64,000 nt of DNA. Source: JASLDZ01 sp038226305 (lineage in GTDB: Bacteria; Pseudomonadota; Alphaproteobacteria; Caulobacterales; Caulobacteraceae). The notes beneath the pieces were generated by a model that did no database searches, was not told the DNA's origin, and worked only from the letters and a program-made list of their open reading frames with translations. Positions 17,236 to 25,742 of the stretch are shown piece after piece; within the stretch, counting starts at the first letter, position 1, and every line of letters begins with the position of its first letter. Both the position numbers and the translations under genes were made by a program. The stretch lies in contig JBBRQN010000015.1 of NCBI GenBank assembly GCA_038226305.1, positions 1 to 64,000 on the forward strand. Direction: 5' to 3'.

Positions 17236-17430
17236 TCAGGCGCCCGCCTCGCAAGGGGCGGGCGTTTCCATGTCTGGAGCGGAGCGGGTCGAGCCGCGAA
17301 CGGAGAGCCCCTTCGTGGAGGCCATCGCCAGGAGCAGGAGCCCGTAATAGGCCGCGCCCCCGATCCACAGGTTTTCGGTCCAGAGCGCCGCGGCCAGCCC
17401 TCCGAGGCAGGTGATCGCCACTTTCCCCAT
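17236..17430 (-). CDS. Small membrane protein, hypothetical
   Basis: Predicted 64 aa from the ATG at 17430, which has GGGGGA at good spacing. An upstream ATG at 17475 lacks a ribosome site. Two hydrophobic segments (about residues 3-14 and 22-34) suggest a small inner-membrane protein. Its last codons run through the terminator hairpin of the convergent 49-aa gene. No homology recognised; moderate doubt that it is real. Confidence 0.45.
   Translation of the reverse strand: MGKVAITCLGGLAAALWTENLWIGGAAYYGLLLLAMASTKGLSVRGSTRSAPDMETPAPCEAGA
17241..17267 (+). terminator. terminator hairpin after the 49-aa gene
   Basis: A perfect 8-bp stem (CGCCCGCC / GGCGGGCG, 8-base loop) is followed by TTT, about 40 bases after the stop at 17202. 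Confidence 0.6.
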
Positions 17431-17534
17431 AGCCAGTCCCCCAACCGCACACGCTGTTAGGAGTTTGCAAACCATGCGCCGAACAGTCGGCGCATGGGTG
17501 ACGCTCGCAGCGGCGGGCGCTAAAGCTCGTCGCG

Positions 17535-18449
17535 ATGACGCTCACAGACACGCTTTCCTCAGCCGACCTGGGCGCCGCCCTGAAGGCCGCCGCCGCCGAG
17601 ACCGATGCAGCCCTGGACCGGCTGCTGCCCGCCCCGGCAGGCGGCGGCAGGCGGGTGATCGAGGCCATGCGCTATGCGATCAACGCGGGCGGCAAGCGCC
17701 TGCGCCCGTTCCTCGTGCTGGAAAGCGCCAGCCTGTTCGATGCCCCTCGCGAGCGGGCGTTGCGGGTGGCGGCGGCCATCGAGTGCCTGCACACCTACAG
17801 CCTGGTCCACGACGACCTGCCCTGCATGGACGACGACGACCTGCGCCGGGGCCAACCCACCACGCACAAGGCCTTCGACGAGGCCACGGCGGTCCTGGCC
17901 GGAGACGCGCTCCTCACCTTCGCCTTCCAGCTTCTGGCTCACCCGGACACCCACCCCGATGCGGGCGTGCGGGCTGCGCTGGTTACCCGCCTCGCCACCG
18001 CCAGCGGCTTCGATGGCATGATCGGCGGCCAGATGATGGACATCGAGGCCGAGGCCGGGGCTCACCACGGGCGTGACGAGATCATCGCCCTGCAGCGCAT
18101 GAAGACCGGCGCCCTGTTCGAGTTCTCGGCCGAGGCCGGAGCGATCCTCGGCCAGGCGGGCGACGAGCATGAGACCCGGCTGCGCGACTACGCCCGGGGC
18201 ATGGGCTTCGCCTTCCAGATCGCCGACGACTTGATCGATGCCACCGGCGACGAGGCGATGGCTGGCAAGGCGGTGGGCAAGGACGCGGCCGCCGGCAAGG
18301 CCACCTTCGTCTCGCTCTACGGGGTGGACGGAGCCCGCACCGAGGCCGCGGCCTTCGCGAAGGCCGCCGTGGATGCGGTGGCGCCCTACGGCGACAAGGC
18401 CCCCCGGCTGGCCGCCCTGCCCGCCTATCTCCTCGACAGAACGAACTGA
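17535..18449 (+). CDS. ispA: Farnesyl diphosphate synthase-type polyprenyl synthetase
   Basis: Predicted 304 aa all-alpha prenyltransferase. The first Asp-rich motif is VHDDLPCMDDDD near residue 93 and the second is QIADDLIDATGD near 230. GGKRLRP for diphosphate binding is near residue 52. Length and the two residues between the Asp pairs of the first motif fit bacterial IspA. It condenses IPP (from IspH) with DMAPP/GPP to C15, the substrate of HpnD. A slightly longer chain product cannot be excluded. hpnM follows after 65 bases on the same strand. Confidence 0.9.
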   Translation: MTLTDTLSSADLGAALKAAAAETDAALDRLLPAPAGGGRRVIEAMRYAINAGGKRLRPFLVLESASLFDAPRERALRVAAAIECLHTYSLVHDDLPCMDDDDLRRGQPTTHKAFDEATAVLAGDALLTFAFQLLAHPDTHPDAGVRAALVTRLATASGFDGMIGGQMMDIEAEAGAHHGRDEIIALQRMKTGALFEFSAEAGAILGQAGDEHETRLRDYARGMGFAFQIADDLIDATGDEAMAGKAVGKDAAAGKATFVSLYGVDGARTEAAAFAKAAVDAVAPYGDKAPRLAALPAYLLDRTN

Positions 18450-18514
18450 GCCGTTCAGCGCGCGTTCAACGCCAGACGCCTATTCCCCGCGACGACCTTC
18501 CCCGGAGCCGCTCC

Positions 18515-19096
18515 ATGACCTCTCGCCCCGCCCTTTCGTTCATCGCCGCGCTGGCGGTGATGGCTCCAGTGGCCGTCCATGCTCAGGCCGGCGACCCAGC
18601 CGCGGCGACCATCGACAGCTTCAATGACTCCCTGATCGCCACCATGAAGACCGGCGGAGCGGTTTCGGCGCGCCTGAAGAAGATCGAGCCCGCAGTGGAT
18701 CGCGCCTTCGACCTCACCGTCATGACCCGAACGGCGGTGGGCCCGGCGTGGACCGGCTTCACGGCCACCGACCAGGCGTCGCTGGTGAAGGCGTTCGGGC
18801 GCTTCACGGCCGCCACCTACGCCAAGAACTTCGATTCCTACTCGGGCGAGACCTTCACGGTTGACCCCAAGGTCGAAACCCGCGGCGTGGACAAGATCGT
18901 GAAGAGCGCGCTCGTGCCCAAGTCCGGCTCGCCGACCAACTTCATCTACCGGATGCGCGGCGGCAAGATCGTGGACGTTTTCTACAACGGCACCGTCAGC
19001 CAGGTGGCCGCCCAGCGCTCGCAGTTCGCCGGAGCCACCAGCGGGGCCGTTCTGGCCAAGCAGCTCAACGACAAGGCCGATGCCCTGTTGAAGTGA
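18515..19096 (+). CDS. hpnM: HpnM, MlaC-type periplasmic lipid-binding protein
   Basis: Predicted 193 aa. A signal peptide ends VHA-QA. The mature protein has the MlaC/Ttg2D pattern: a helical N-terminus, VDRAFDLTVMTRTAVG, then FGRFTAATYAKNFDSYSGETF and DVFYNGTVS. HpnM is the hopanoid-associated member of this family and is presumed to carry lipid through the periplasm. GGAG lies at 18504-18507. It converges with hpnN, separated by a hairpin. With the MlaA-like protein at 3.4 kb it suggests a local Mla-like route. Confidence 0.9.
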   Translation: MTSRPALSFIAALAVMAPVAVHAQAGDPAAATIDSFNDSLIATMKTGGAVSARLKKIEPAVDRAFDLTVMTRTAVGPAWTGFTATDQASLVKAFGRFTAATYAKNFDSYSGETFTVDPKVETRGVDKIVKSALVPKSGSPTNFIYRMRGGKIVDVFYNGTVSQVAAQRSQFAGATSGAVLAKQLNDKADALLK

Positions 19097-19107
19097 TCTC
19101 GCGACCC

Positions 19108-19132
19108 AGGCCTCCCTCGCAAAGGGGGGCCT
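19108..19132. terminator. bidirectional hairpin between hpnM and hpnN
   Basis: A 9-bp stem (AGGCCTCCC / GGGGGGCCT, one G-T pair) with loop TCGCAAA sits between convergent genes and overlaps the hpnN stop codon. Confidence 0.55.
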
Positions 19133-21746
19133 AAACTCCCTCCCGCGCCTCGTCGGGCTGCGGGCCGAGGAGCGCGGGTTCGAAGATCAGGGCGCACACC
19201 AGTGTCCAGAACAGCGAGATCATCAGGATTTTGCCCATGCTCGCAGTGCCCGGGTGGCTGGACAGCCAGAGCGAGCCGAACGCCGCCCCCGTGGTCAGCG
19301 CGCTGAACAGAATCGCCCGGGCGAGGGACGACTGCAGGAGGTCGCGCGCCCCTGCCCGCCACGCCATCACGAAGTAGATGTGGAACGCCGTGCCGACGCC
19401 CACCAGCAGCGGGAAGGCGATGATGTTGGCGAAGTTGATCGGCTGGCGAATGATCGCGCAGGTGCCCAGCGTCAGGAAGATCGACAGCACGATCGGCGCG
19501 AGGGTGAACAGCACCTCCTTCACCGACCGCAACACGGCGAACAGCAGCAGCGTCACCGCGATCAGGCTGAGAATCCCCGCCTGAACGAAGGCCCCGGTGA
19601 TCGTGCGCCCGGCCTCCACGGTGGAGATCGGCGCGCCCGAAGCCTCCGGCGCGATCTTTCGCACGGCATCAGCAAAACGGCGCAAGACCGCGTTGTCGTT
19701 GCTGTCGCCCTTGGGGAACGCCTGGACGCGCACCTCGCCGTGGCGGCCGATCCAGTCGGCCTTGAGGCTGGCGGGCAGGGTGTCGAGCGACACCGGTTGC
19801 GGATCGAGCAATAGCCGAAGCTGGTTCAGAAGCGTGTTCAGCGGCGGGATCAGCGTCTCGGTGGCCTTGACCCGCAGGGCGGGCGGGCCGGCGGCGATCT
19901 TGTCGAGGGCGGCGGCGAGGCTGCGGGCATGCTCGGCTTCGAGGATGTCGGTAGCCTCGGCCTTGGCCGGGCCGGCCGCATCGCGCAGCGCCCCGGCGGC
20001 CACCTGCAGGACGGTGACCACGTCCGCATCGGTGGGCGGGGCCGCGGCGGCGACGGGGTTGAGAGTGAAGTCCAGCAGGCTGCGCGCATCGGCGACGGCG
20101 GCGAGCTTGGCGGGCTGATCGTCGGGCACGAAGCTCTCGAGCGTTACGGCCTGGCTCACCTGCGGCAGGGCGGCCAGGCGCCTGGCCATCACGGTGCCCG
20201 CGGCGGCGTTGGGAGTCAGAACATCGATTGTGTTGGGGGTGCGCTCGGCATCCTTGAACAGGTCCGAAAGGGTGGCCATCGCCTCGCCCTTGGGATTGCG
20301 CAGGTGGAATGGGTTGAAGTCGAAGCGCACGAACGGCACCAGCACGAGGCAGGCGACCACCGCGGCGGCGAAGGCCCACAGCACGGTCTTGCGCTTCTCC
20401 ACGAGGTAGCGATCCAGGGGCGCCATCGCCTTCCAGCCCACTTCCAGCGACTGCGGCGCGGGCTTCAGGATGACGAGGAGCGCCGGCAGGAGCGTCAGGG
20501 TCAGCAGCAGCGCCACCACCATGCCCACGCCCGCGATCACGCCGAGTTCGGATACGCCGATGTAGCTCGTGGGCAGAAAGGCGATGAAGCCGAGGGTCAC
20601 CGCCGCCGCCGCCAGCGTCAGCGCGCCGCCCAGCGCTGCCGCGGCTCGTTGCAGCGCGGACCGGATGTCGTCGCTCTCCAGTCGCTCGGCCCGGAAGCGC
20701 ACAGAGAACTGGATGCCGAAGTCTACGCCCAGGCCGACGAACAGGGGCACGAACGCCACCGAGATCAGGTTGAACCGCCCCACGAAGGCGAGGCCGAGCG
20801 CCGCCGTCACGATCAGCCCTGCGAAGGTGGTGATCAGGATCGCCGCCACGATCTTGGCTGAGCGCGTCGCCAGCCACAGCATGAGCAGCACAGCGCCCAG
20901 CATCACGCCGGTGATCAGCCACACCCGGTCGGCCAGGGAGGCAAACTCCTCGTCGGACAAGGGCGTGGCGCCCGTCAGGCGCACGGTCACCCCGTGGGCA
21001 GCGTCGAGCGAGAGATCGCGGGCCGCCTCGCGCACCGCCTGGCTCGAGTCTTCGCCGGGCGTGAGAGCTCCGAAGTCGAGCTTGGGGTGCAGGGTCACGA
21101 AGCGGCGGGTGGGCGCGGCCAGGCCGCCCTTGCCGCCGCCGTTCACCAGCGCCTGCCAGGAAAAGAACGCAGGGCGCCCCTCGGCCACATCGGTCAGCGC
21201 CGCATCCAGGGCCGAGATCGGCGCATCGACGGACTTCAGCGTCGTCTGCTTGGCGCTGACGCCCTGGGCCAGGGTCTGCAGCGTGGTGGCCACGCCCCGT
21301 AGGGAGGGGTCGGCGGCGAGGCTGCCGAGGAACGGCTGCGCCTGCACCAGCTGGTCGGTGGTCTTGGCAAGGTCGGCCGGGGACAGGAACAGGAGGCCTT
21401 CGCGCGCGAAGAAGTCTCCCCCGTCGGGCCGGCTCACCCCGTCGATCACGTCCGTGCGGCGGGCGAGGCGGGCGGCAAGGCGGGCGGCCGCGGCGTCGGC
21501 GAGTTCAGGCGTCTTGCCGTCGATCACCGCGACGCTCTGGTCGCCGTTCTGCGGGAAGGCGCGGTCCAGCGCCTGCTCGTTCTGGCGCCATGCCACCTTG
21601 GGCGAGATCAGCTTGGCGGTGTCGGTCGTCATGGCGAAATTGCCGACGCAGAACATCAGGGCCGCCGCCGCCAAGCCCGCGCCGATCGCGGCCGTCAGCC
21701 AAGGCCGGGCCGTGGAAAGCGAGACGAGGGCGGAGATGGGCTTCAC
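19131..21746 (-). CDS. hpnN: HpnN, RND/MMPL-type hopanoid transporter
   Basis: Predicted 871 aa from a GTG start. It has the MMPL plan: one N-terminal helix, a periplasmic domain (about 40-250), five or more helices with VPLFVGLGVDFGIQFSVRF, a second periplasmic domain (about 460-690), and a second helical bundle with FPLLVGVGTAFHIYF. In Rhodopseudomonas, HpnN is required to move hopanoids to the outer membrane, and Burkholderia HpnN structures support lipid shuttling. A DUF2141 gene lies 71 bases upstream on the same strand. Confidence 0.93.
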   Translation of the reverse strand: MKPISALVSLSTARPWLTAAIGAGLAAAALMFCVGNFAMTTDTAKLISPKVAWRQNEQALDRAFPQNGDQSVAVIDGKTPELADAAAARLAARLARRTDVIDGVSRPDGGDFFAREGLLFLSPADLAKTTDQLVQAQPFLGSLAADPSLRGVATTLQTLAQGVSAKQTTLKSVDAPISALDAALTDVAEGRPAFFSWQALVNGGGKGGLAAPTRRFVTLHPKLDFGALTPGEDSSQAVREAARDLSLDAAHGVTVRLTGATPLSDEEFASLADRVWLITGVMLGAVLLMLWLATRSAKIVAAILITTFAGLIVTAALGLAFVGRFNLISVAFVPLFVGLGVDFGIQFSVRFRAERLESDDIRSALQRAAAALGGALTLAAAAVTLGFIAFLPTSYIGVSELGVIAGVGMVVALLLTLTLLPALLVILKPAPQSLEVGWKAMAPLDRYLVEKRKTVLWAFAAAVVACLVLVPFVRFDFNPFHLRNPKGEAMATLSDLFKDAERTPNTIDVLTPNAAAGTVMARRLAALPQVSQAVTLESFVPDDQPAKLAAVADARSLLDFTLNPVAAAAPPTDADVVTVLQVAAGALRDAAGPAKAEATDILEAEHARSLAAALDKIAAGPPALRVKATETLIPPLNTLLNQLRLLLDPQPVSLDTLPASLKADWIGRHGEVRVQAFPKGDSNDNAVLRRFADAVRKIAPEASGAPISTVEAGRTITGAFVQAGILSLIAVTLLLFAVLRSVKEVLFTLAPIVLSIFLTLGTCAIIRQPINFANIIAFPLLVGVGTAFHIYFVMAWRAGARDLLQSSLARAILFSALTTGAAFGSLWLSSHPGTASMGKILMISLFWTLVCALIFEPALLGPQPDEAREGV

Positions 21747-21817
21747 GCGCGGGCGCCTTCCAGGATCACCGGGCCAGGATCACCGGGTTCGCGCCCCGGC
21801 ATAAACCGCGTCGGGCG

Positions 21818-22306
21818 TTACGGGAACGTCTTGAGCTTGAGGTGGATCTGCGAACCTGCCGCCGTCTGGTCGATGGCCACGTTGCGCCAGTGCGGCGGGC
21901 CCAGGATCAGGGCGGGATCGCGCGAGAAGCCGACGCTCTCCCTGGGAATGCCCAGGGCGTTGCGGTCCACCGTGCCGTTGTCGTTCTCGTCCTGATAGGC
22001 CTGCACGGCGTAGCGCCCGGCGGGCAGCTTGGGCAGCACCAGCACCGTCGATCCCACCACGGCGGGGGCGACGATTGACCAGGCGCAGTCGTGATCGTTC
22101 AGGAAGGTGTCCTTGGTGCAAACGTCCACGTGGATGTGGCCTTTGGTGGACTTCACGTTCTCGACCGTGATCTCCAGCGGCGCGCCGATGATCAGGCTGG
22201 ACGGCGGAGGCAGCGATGTGCCCCCCGGCGCGCGCGACATGCCCGTGAGCATCACGGTGAGCAGGGCGGCCCCGAGGACCGCCTCGAGGCGAGGCTGACG
22301 AAACAT
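21818..22306 (-). CDS. DUF2141 secreted protein upstream of hpnN
   Basis: Predicted 162 aa. A hydrophobic N-terminus gives a signal peptide. The DUF2141 pattern follows: a beta-rich domain with GHIHVDVCTKDTFL, LPAGRYAVQAYQDENDNGTVDRN and GFSRDP, that is, a Ca-like D-x-N-x-N-G-x-x-D segment. Function unknown; members often neighbour carotenoid or other isoprenoid-lipid genes. The ATG at 22306 was preferred over 22342 because the signal peptide begins there. Co-orientation with hpnN suggests an envelope role tied to hopanoid export. Confidence 0.85.
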   Translation of the reverse strand: MFRQPRLEAVLGAALLTVMLTGMSRAPGGTSLPPPSSLIIGAPLEITVENVKSTKGHIHVDVCTKDTFLNDHDCAWSIVAPAVVGSTVLVLPKLPAGRYAVQAYQDENDNGTVDRNALGIPRESVGFSRDPALILGPPHWRNVAIDQTAAGSQIHLKLKTFP

Positions 22307-22404
22307 CGCGCCGCACCTAATAGCGTTACCGTCCTGAAACAACCTGCCGGATCGTCACGTCGTATCGCGGCTTGTTTCAGCTCGCGTGCTGCGAGCCGCC
22401 CGCC

Positions 22405-23253
22405 TCAGTTCTGCGACTGGCTCTGGCTCTGCACGTGCCGGTGGGAGGCATCGATGGCGCGCACCTTCACGCTCATCTTTTCGCCGCCGCCGCCGATGCG
22501 GCTGCCGCGAACAGGGGCCGCCCCCAGATAGTCGAGGCCCACGGCGACCCGCAGATAGGCATCGGTGGGGCACACGCCGTTGGCGCCGTCGAAGCCCACC
22601 CATCCGAGATCGGGCACAAAGGCTTCGGCCCAGGCATGGGCGGCCGTCTGGTCCACATCCCCGTCGGAGCGCACGAGGTGACCGGAGACGTAGCGGGCGG
22701 GGAGGCCCAGCACCCGGGCGCTGGCCACGAACAGGTGGCTGATATCCTGGCAGACCCCGTGGCCCAGCTTCAGCGTATCGGCGGCGGTGGTGGCCGTGTC
22801 GGTCACGCCCGTATCGAACGACACCGCCGTATTGACGCCCGCCATCAGCGCATGAAGCCTGCCGAGGGCCCCGCCACTCGCACCGGCCACAGCGTCGTGC
22901 GCGAAGGTGCGGATGGCGGCGTCGGGCGTGGTGAGCGCCGTCTCGCGCAGGAACACGGCCGGCGGAAAGGGCTCCAGCGAGCCCCGGATTACCCCGGCCG
23001 TGTCGGTGGTCGACACCTCCCCGTGGACCGAGATCACCAGCCGCGGCGCCGGTTTGAACAGGCTGAAGGTGTAGGTGATGTTGCCCAGCGCATCCTCACC
23101 CTTGTGCAGGCGGGCCTCGCCGTCGGCCTGCACCCGCCAGGCCACCACCCGCTGCCCTTCGTGCGCCCGGGGCGTGAGGCGCAGCACCTGCATGACGGCG
23201 CGGGGTGACGACTGGTATTCGTAGACCGTCTCGTACTCGACCTTGATGCGCAT
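22405..23253 (-). CDS. Transglutaminase-like cysteine peptidase family protein
   Basis: Predicted 282 aa. The N-terminal 90 residues are the bacterial transglutaminase-like N domain (MRIKVEYETVYEY). The catalytic triad is Cys168 in GHGVCQDISH, His206 in AHAWAEAFVP and Asp222 in GFDGANG. It lacks a signal peptide, so it is cytoplasmic. The start overlaps the upstream alpha-E gene (TGATG). In this conserved trio it is thought to cleave or transfer a peptide made by the ATP-grasp partner; no member's substrate is established as far as I know. Confidence 0.9.
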   Translation of the reverse strand: MRIKVEYETVYEYQSSPRAVMQVLRLTPRAHEGQRVVAWRVQADGEARLHKGEDALGNITYTFSLFKPAPRLVISVHGEVSTTDTAGVIRGSLEPFPPAVFLRETALTTPDAAIRTFAHDAVAGASGGALGRLHALMAGVNTAVSFDTGVTDTATTAADTLKLGHGVCQDISHLFVASARVLGLPARYVSGHLVRSDGDVDQTAAHAWAEAFVPDLGWVGFDGANGVCPTDAYLRVAVGLDYLGAAPVRGSRIGGGGEKMSVKVRAIDASHRHVQSQSQSQN

Positions 23254-24194
23254 CAGATCAGATACTGCTCAGCCACGGTGGCGCTGAGGCGCACGTTGTC
23301 GCGCAGGAAGCCGGTGATGAACTCATGCAGGCCGCCGCGGAACACCTGCTCGATCTTTGAGCGGTCGAGTCGGCTGAGGATGGCGCTCGCCTCCCGCTGG
23401 GCCGGGCCGCTGCGGCCATAGGCTTCTGCCAGATGGTCGAGGTTCGACGTGATCACCTCGTAGCAGGCCGCAAGTGAGCGCGGCATCTGTCGGTTCAGGA
23501 TAAGAAGGTCGGCGACCAGCATGGGCTTCACCGCCTTGCGATAGACCCAGCGATAGGCTGTGAGCGCCGAGACCTCGCGCAGGATCGTGGTCCACTGGAA
23601 GTAGTCGAGGCTGCCGCCCACCGGCTCCCTCTCGGGCAGGAGCAGGTGGTACTTCACGTCGAGCAGGCGGGCGGTGTTGTCGGCCCGCTCGATCGCCATG
23701 CCGAGGCGCAGGAACCAGTAGGCGTCGTTGCGCAGCATGGTGCGGTGCGCCGACCCGTCGAAGGCCAGCGAGGTGCGCATCACCCAGTCGAGGAAGCGCG
23801 AGGTGGCCTCGTGGTCGGACACGTCCGGCTCCAGCCGCTGCAGCTCGTTCCAGGCGGCGTTCACGCCCTCCCAAGTGTCGCTGGTCAGCGCCGTGCGCAC
23901 GGCGCGGGAGTTGGAGCGTGCCGCCTCGATGCACGACACGATGGACGACGGGTTGTCGTAGTCGAAGGCCAGGAACTGCAGCACCGAAGCCTCTGTGGCA
24001 ACGCCGTGCTTGGCGTGGAACGCTTCGGCCACGCCTGCGGTGGCGACCGCGCTCTCCCATTCGGCTGAGACGCCAGCATAGGACGACGGCAGGGCGGACA
24101 GGCGCATGGCCGCATCCAGAACCCGGGCGAGGAAGTCGGCCCGCTCGATATAGCGGGCGCTCCAGTAGAGGCTGTCTGCGGCGCGGGAGAGCAT
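23253..24194 (-). CDS. Alpha-E (DUF403) domain protein
   Basis: Predicted 313 aa, almost wholly alpha-helical. Family marks are LSRAADSLYWSARYIERAD at the N-terminus and FLRLGMAIERADNTARLLD in the middle. The alpha-E domain accompanies circularly permuted ATP-grasp proteins and transglutaminases in a widespread but uncharacterised operon. Start and stop each share bases with their neighbours (TGATG), which implies coupled translation and probably a complex. Confidence 0.9.
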   Translation of the reverse strand: MLSRAADSLYWSARYIERADFLARVLDAAMRLSALPSSYAGVSAEWESAVATAGVAEAFHAKHGVATEASVLQFLAFDYDNPSSIVSCIEAARSNSRAVRTALTSDTWEGVNAAWNELQRLEPDVSDHEATSRFLDWVMRTSLAFDGSAHRTMLRNDAYWFLRLGMAIERADNTARLLDVKYHLLLPEREPVGGSLDYFQWTTILREVSALTAYRWVYRKAVKPMLVADLLILNRQMPRSLAACYEVITSNLDHLAEAYGRSGPAQREASAILSRLDRSKIEQVFRGGLHEFITGFLRDNVRLSATVAEQYLI

Positions 24195-25645
24195 CAGGCG
24201 TCCAGCACCCAGGTATCCTTGGTGCCTCCGCCCTGGGAGGAATTGACCACTAGGGAGCCTTCGGTGAGGGCGACGCGCGTGAGGCCGCCGGGGGTGATCC
24301 GCACCTTGTCGGCCCCCGTCAGCACGAAGGGCCGCAGGTCCACGTGCCGGGGGGCCAGCCCGGTATCCGTGAACGTCGGGCAGGTGGAGAGCGCCAAGGT
24401 GGGCTGGGCGATGAAAGTGGCCGGGTTGGCGATCAGCTTGGCGCGGAACGTCTCGATCTCGTCGTGGGTGGAGGTGGGGCCGACCAGCATGCCGTAGCCT
24501 CCGGAACCCGCGCACTCCTTCACCACGAGCTCCGGCAGGCGGTCCAGAACCTCGGCCAGGGCATCGGGCTCGCGGCAGCGCCACGTGGGCACATTGGCGA
24601 TCTTCGCATCTTCGCCCGTGTAGAAGCGGATCAGCTCGGGCATGTAGCTGTAGACGGCCTTGTCGTCCGAAACCCCGGTGCCCACCGCGTTGGCGAGAGT
24701 GACGTTGCCCGCCGCATAGGCCCCCATCAGGCCCGGCACCCCCAGGATCGAGTCCGGCCGGAAGCACAGGGGGTCGATGAAGGCATCGTCGAGCCTGCGA
24801 TAGATCACGTCCACCCGCTTCGGCCCATCGGTGGTGCGCATGTAGACGAAGGCATCGTCCACGAAGAGGTCTGCCCCCTCCACCAGCTCAACCCCCAGCT
24901 TGTCGGCCAGGAAGCTGTGCTCGTAAAACGCCGAGTTGAACGGGCCGGGGGTCAGCAGCACGACGGTGGGATCGCTGTCGCCTGCACGGGGGCTGACCGA
25001 GCGCAGGGTGTCCAGCAAGGCGTCGGTGTAGGTTTCCACGGGGGCGATGCGGTGCTCGGAGAACAGCTCCGGGAACAGGCGCATCATCACCTCCCGGTTC
25101 TCCAGCATGTAGCTGACGCCCGAGGGGGTGCGGGCGTTGTCCTCCAGCACGTAGAACTCGTCCGGCCCCGTGCGCACGAGGTCGATGCCGGCGAGGTGCA
25201 CGAACACGTCGTGCGGCGGGCGCAGCCCCTGCATCTCAAGCGAGAACTGCGGATTCTGCAGGATGAGGTCTTCGGGAATGATCCCCGCCGCCACGCATTC
25301 GCGCTTGCCGTAGACGTCGAGCAGGAAGGCGTTCAGCGCCCGCGCCCGCTGCTCCAGCCCCGCCTCCAGCCGCGTCCATTCGGGCCGGGAGATGATGCGC
25401 GGCACGATGTCGAAGGGGATCAGTCGCTCCTCGGCATCGTCGTCGCCGTACACCGCGAAGGTGATGCCGATGCGCCGGAAAAAGTGCTCCGCCTGCCGAC
25501 GCCGGGCCGCTAGCAGCACCGGCGGCGCCGACTCCAGCCACGCCGACAGCCGCGCATAGACCTCGCGAACCTTCGGCGAAGTGGCACCGGCCACCCCCGG
25601 CTCATGCATCTCGTTGAAAGCCGGCACGTCCCCTCGCTCGTTCAC
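24194..25645 (-). CDS. Circularly permuted ATP-grasp ligase (type 2)
   Basis: Predicted 483 aa. Family marks are GEDAKIANVPTW, LVVKECAGSGGYGMLVG (ATP-contact loop) and SQGGGTKDTWVLD at the C-terminus. Comparative genomics has proposed that this family forms peptide bonds as an amidoligase, with alpha-E and transglutaminase partners. The start is probably GTG 25645, but no ribosome site is obvious and ATG 25609 would drop 12 residues. It is the first gene of the trio. The product could be a free peptide or a protein tag. Confidence 0.88.
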   Translation of the reverse strand: MNERGDVPAFNEMHEPGVAGATSPKVREVYARLSAWLESAPPVLLAARRRQAEHFFRRIGITFAVYGDDDAEERLIPFDIVPRIISRPEWTRLEAGLEQRARALNAFLLDVYGKRECVAAGIIPEDLILQNPQFSLEMQGLRPPHDVFVHLAGIDLVRTGPDEFYVLEDNARTPSGVSYMLENREVMMRLFPELFSEHRIAPVETYTDALLDTLRSVSPRAGDSDPTVVLLTPGPFNSAFYEHSFLADKLGVELVEGADLFVDDAFVYMRTTDGPKRVDVIYRRLDDAFIDPLCFRPDSILGVPGLMGAYAAGNVTLANAVGTGVSDDKAVYSYMPELIRFYTGEDAKIANVPTWRCREPDALAEVLDRLPELVVKECAGSGGYGMLVGPTSTHDEIETFRAKLIANPATFIAQPTLALSTCPTFTDTGLAPRHVDLRPFVLTGADKVRITPGGLTRVALTEGSLVVNSSQGGGTKDTWVLDA

Positions 25646-25709
25646 TTGGGATGCTAACGCATTGAACCGCTTTGGCGATGCGTCAGGCGAACGATGCTGT
25701 GGCCGCCCT

Positions 25710-25736
25710 CCCGGCGCCTATCCATTAGGCGCCGGG
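25710..25736. terminator. hairpin past the S9 peptidase gene
   Basis: A perfect 11-bp inverted repeat (CCCGGCGCCTA / TAGGCGCCGGG, 5-base loop) lies 6 bases past the stop of the minus-strand gene. No T-run. Confidence 0.5.
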
Positions 25737-25742
25737 TGCGGA

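Noticed and set aside
20569..21804. 411-aa Ser/Ala/Arg-rich frame opposite hpnN
   Set aside because: Low-complexity antisense frame in high-GC DNA; hpnN is well supported.
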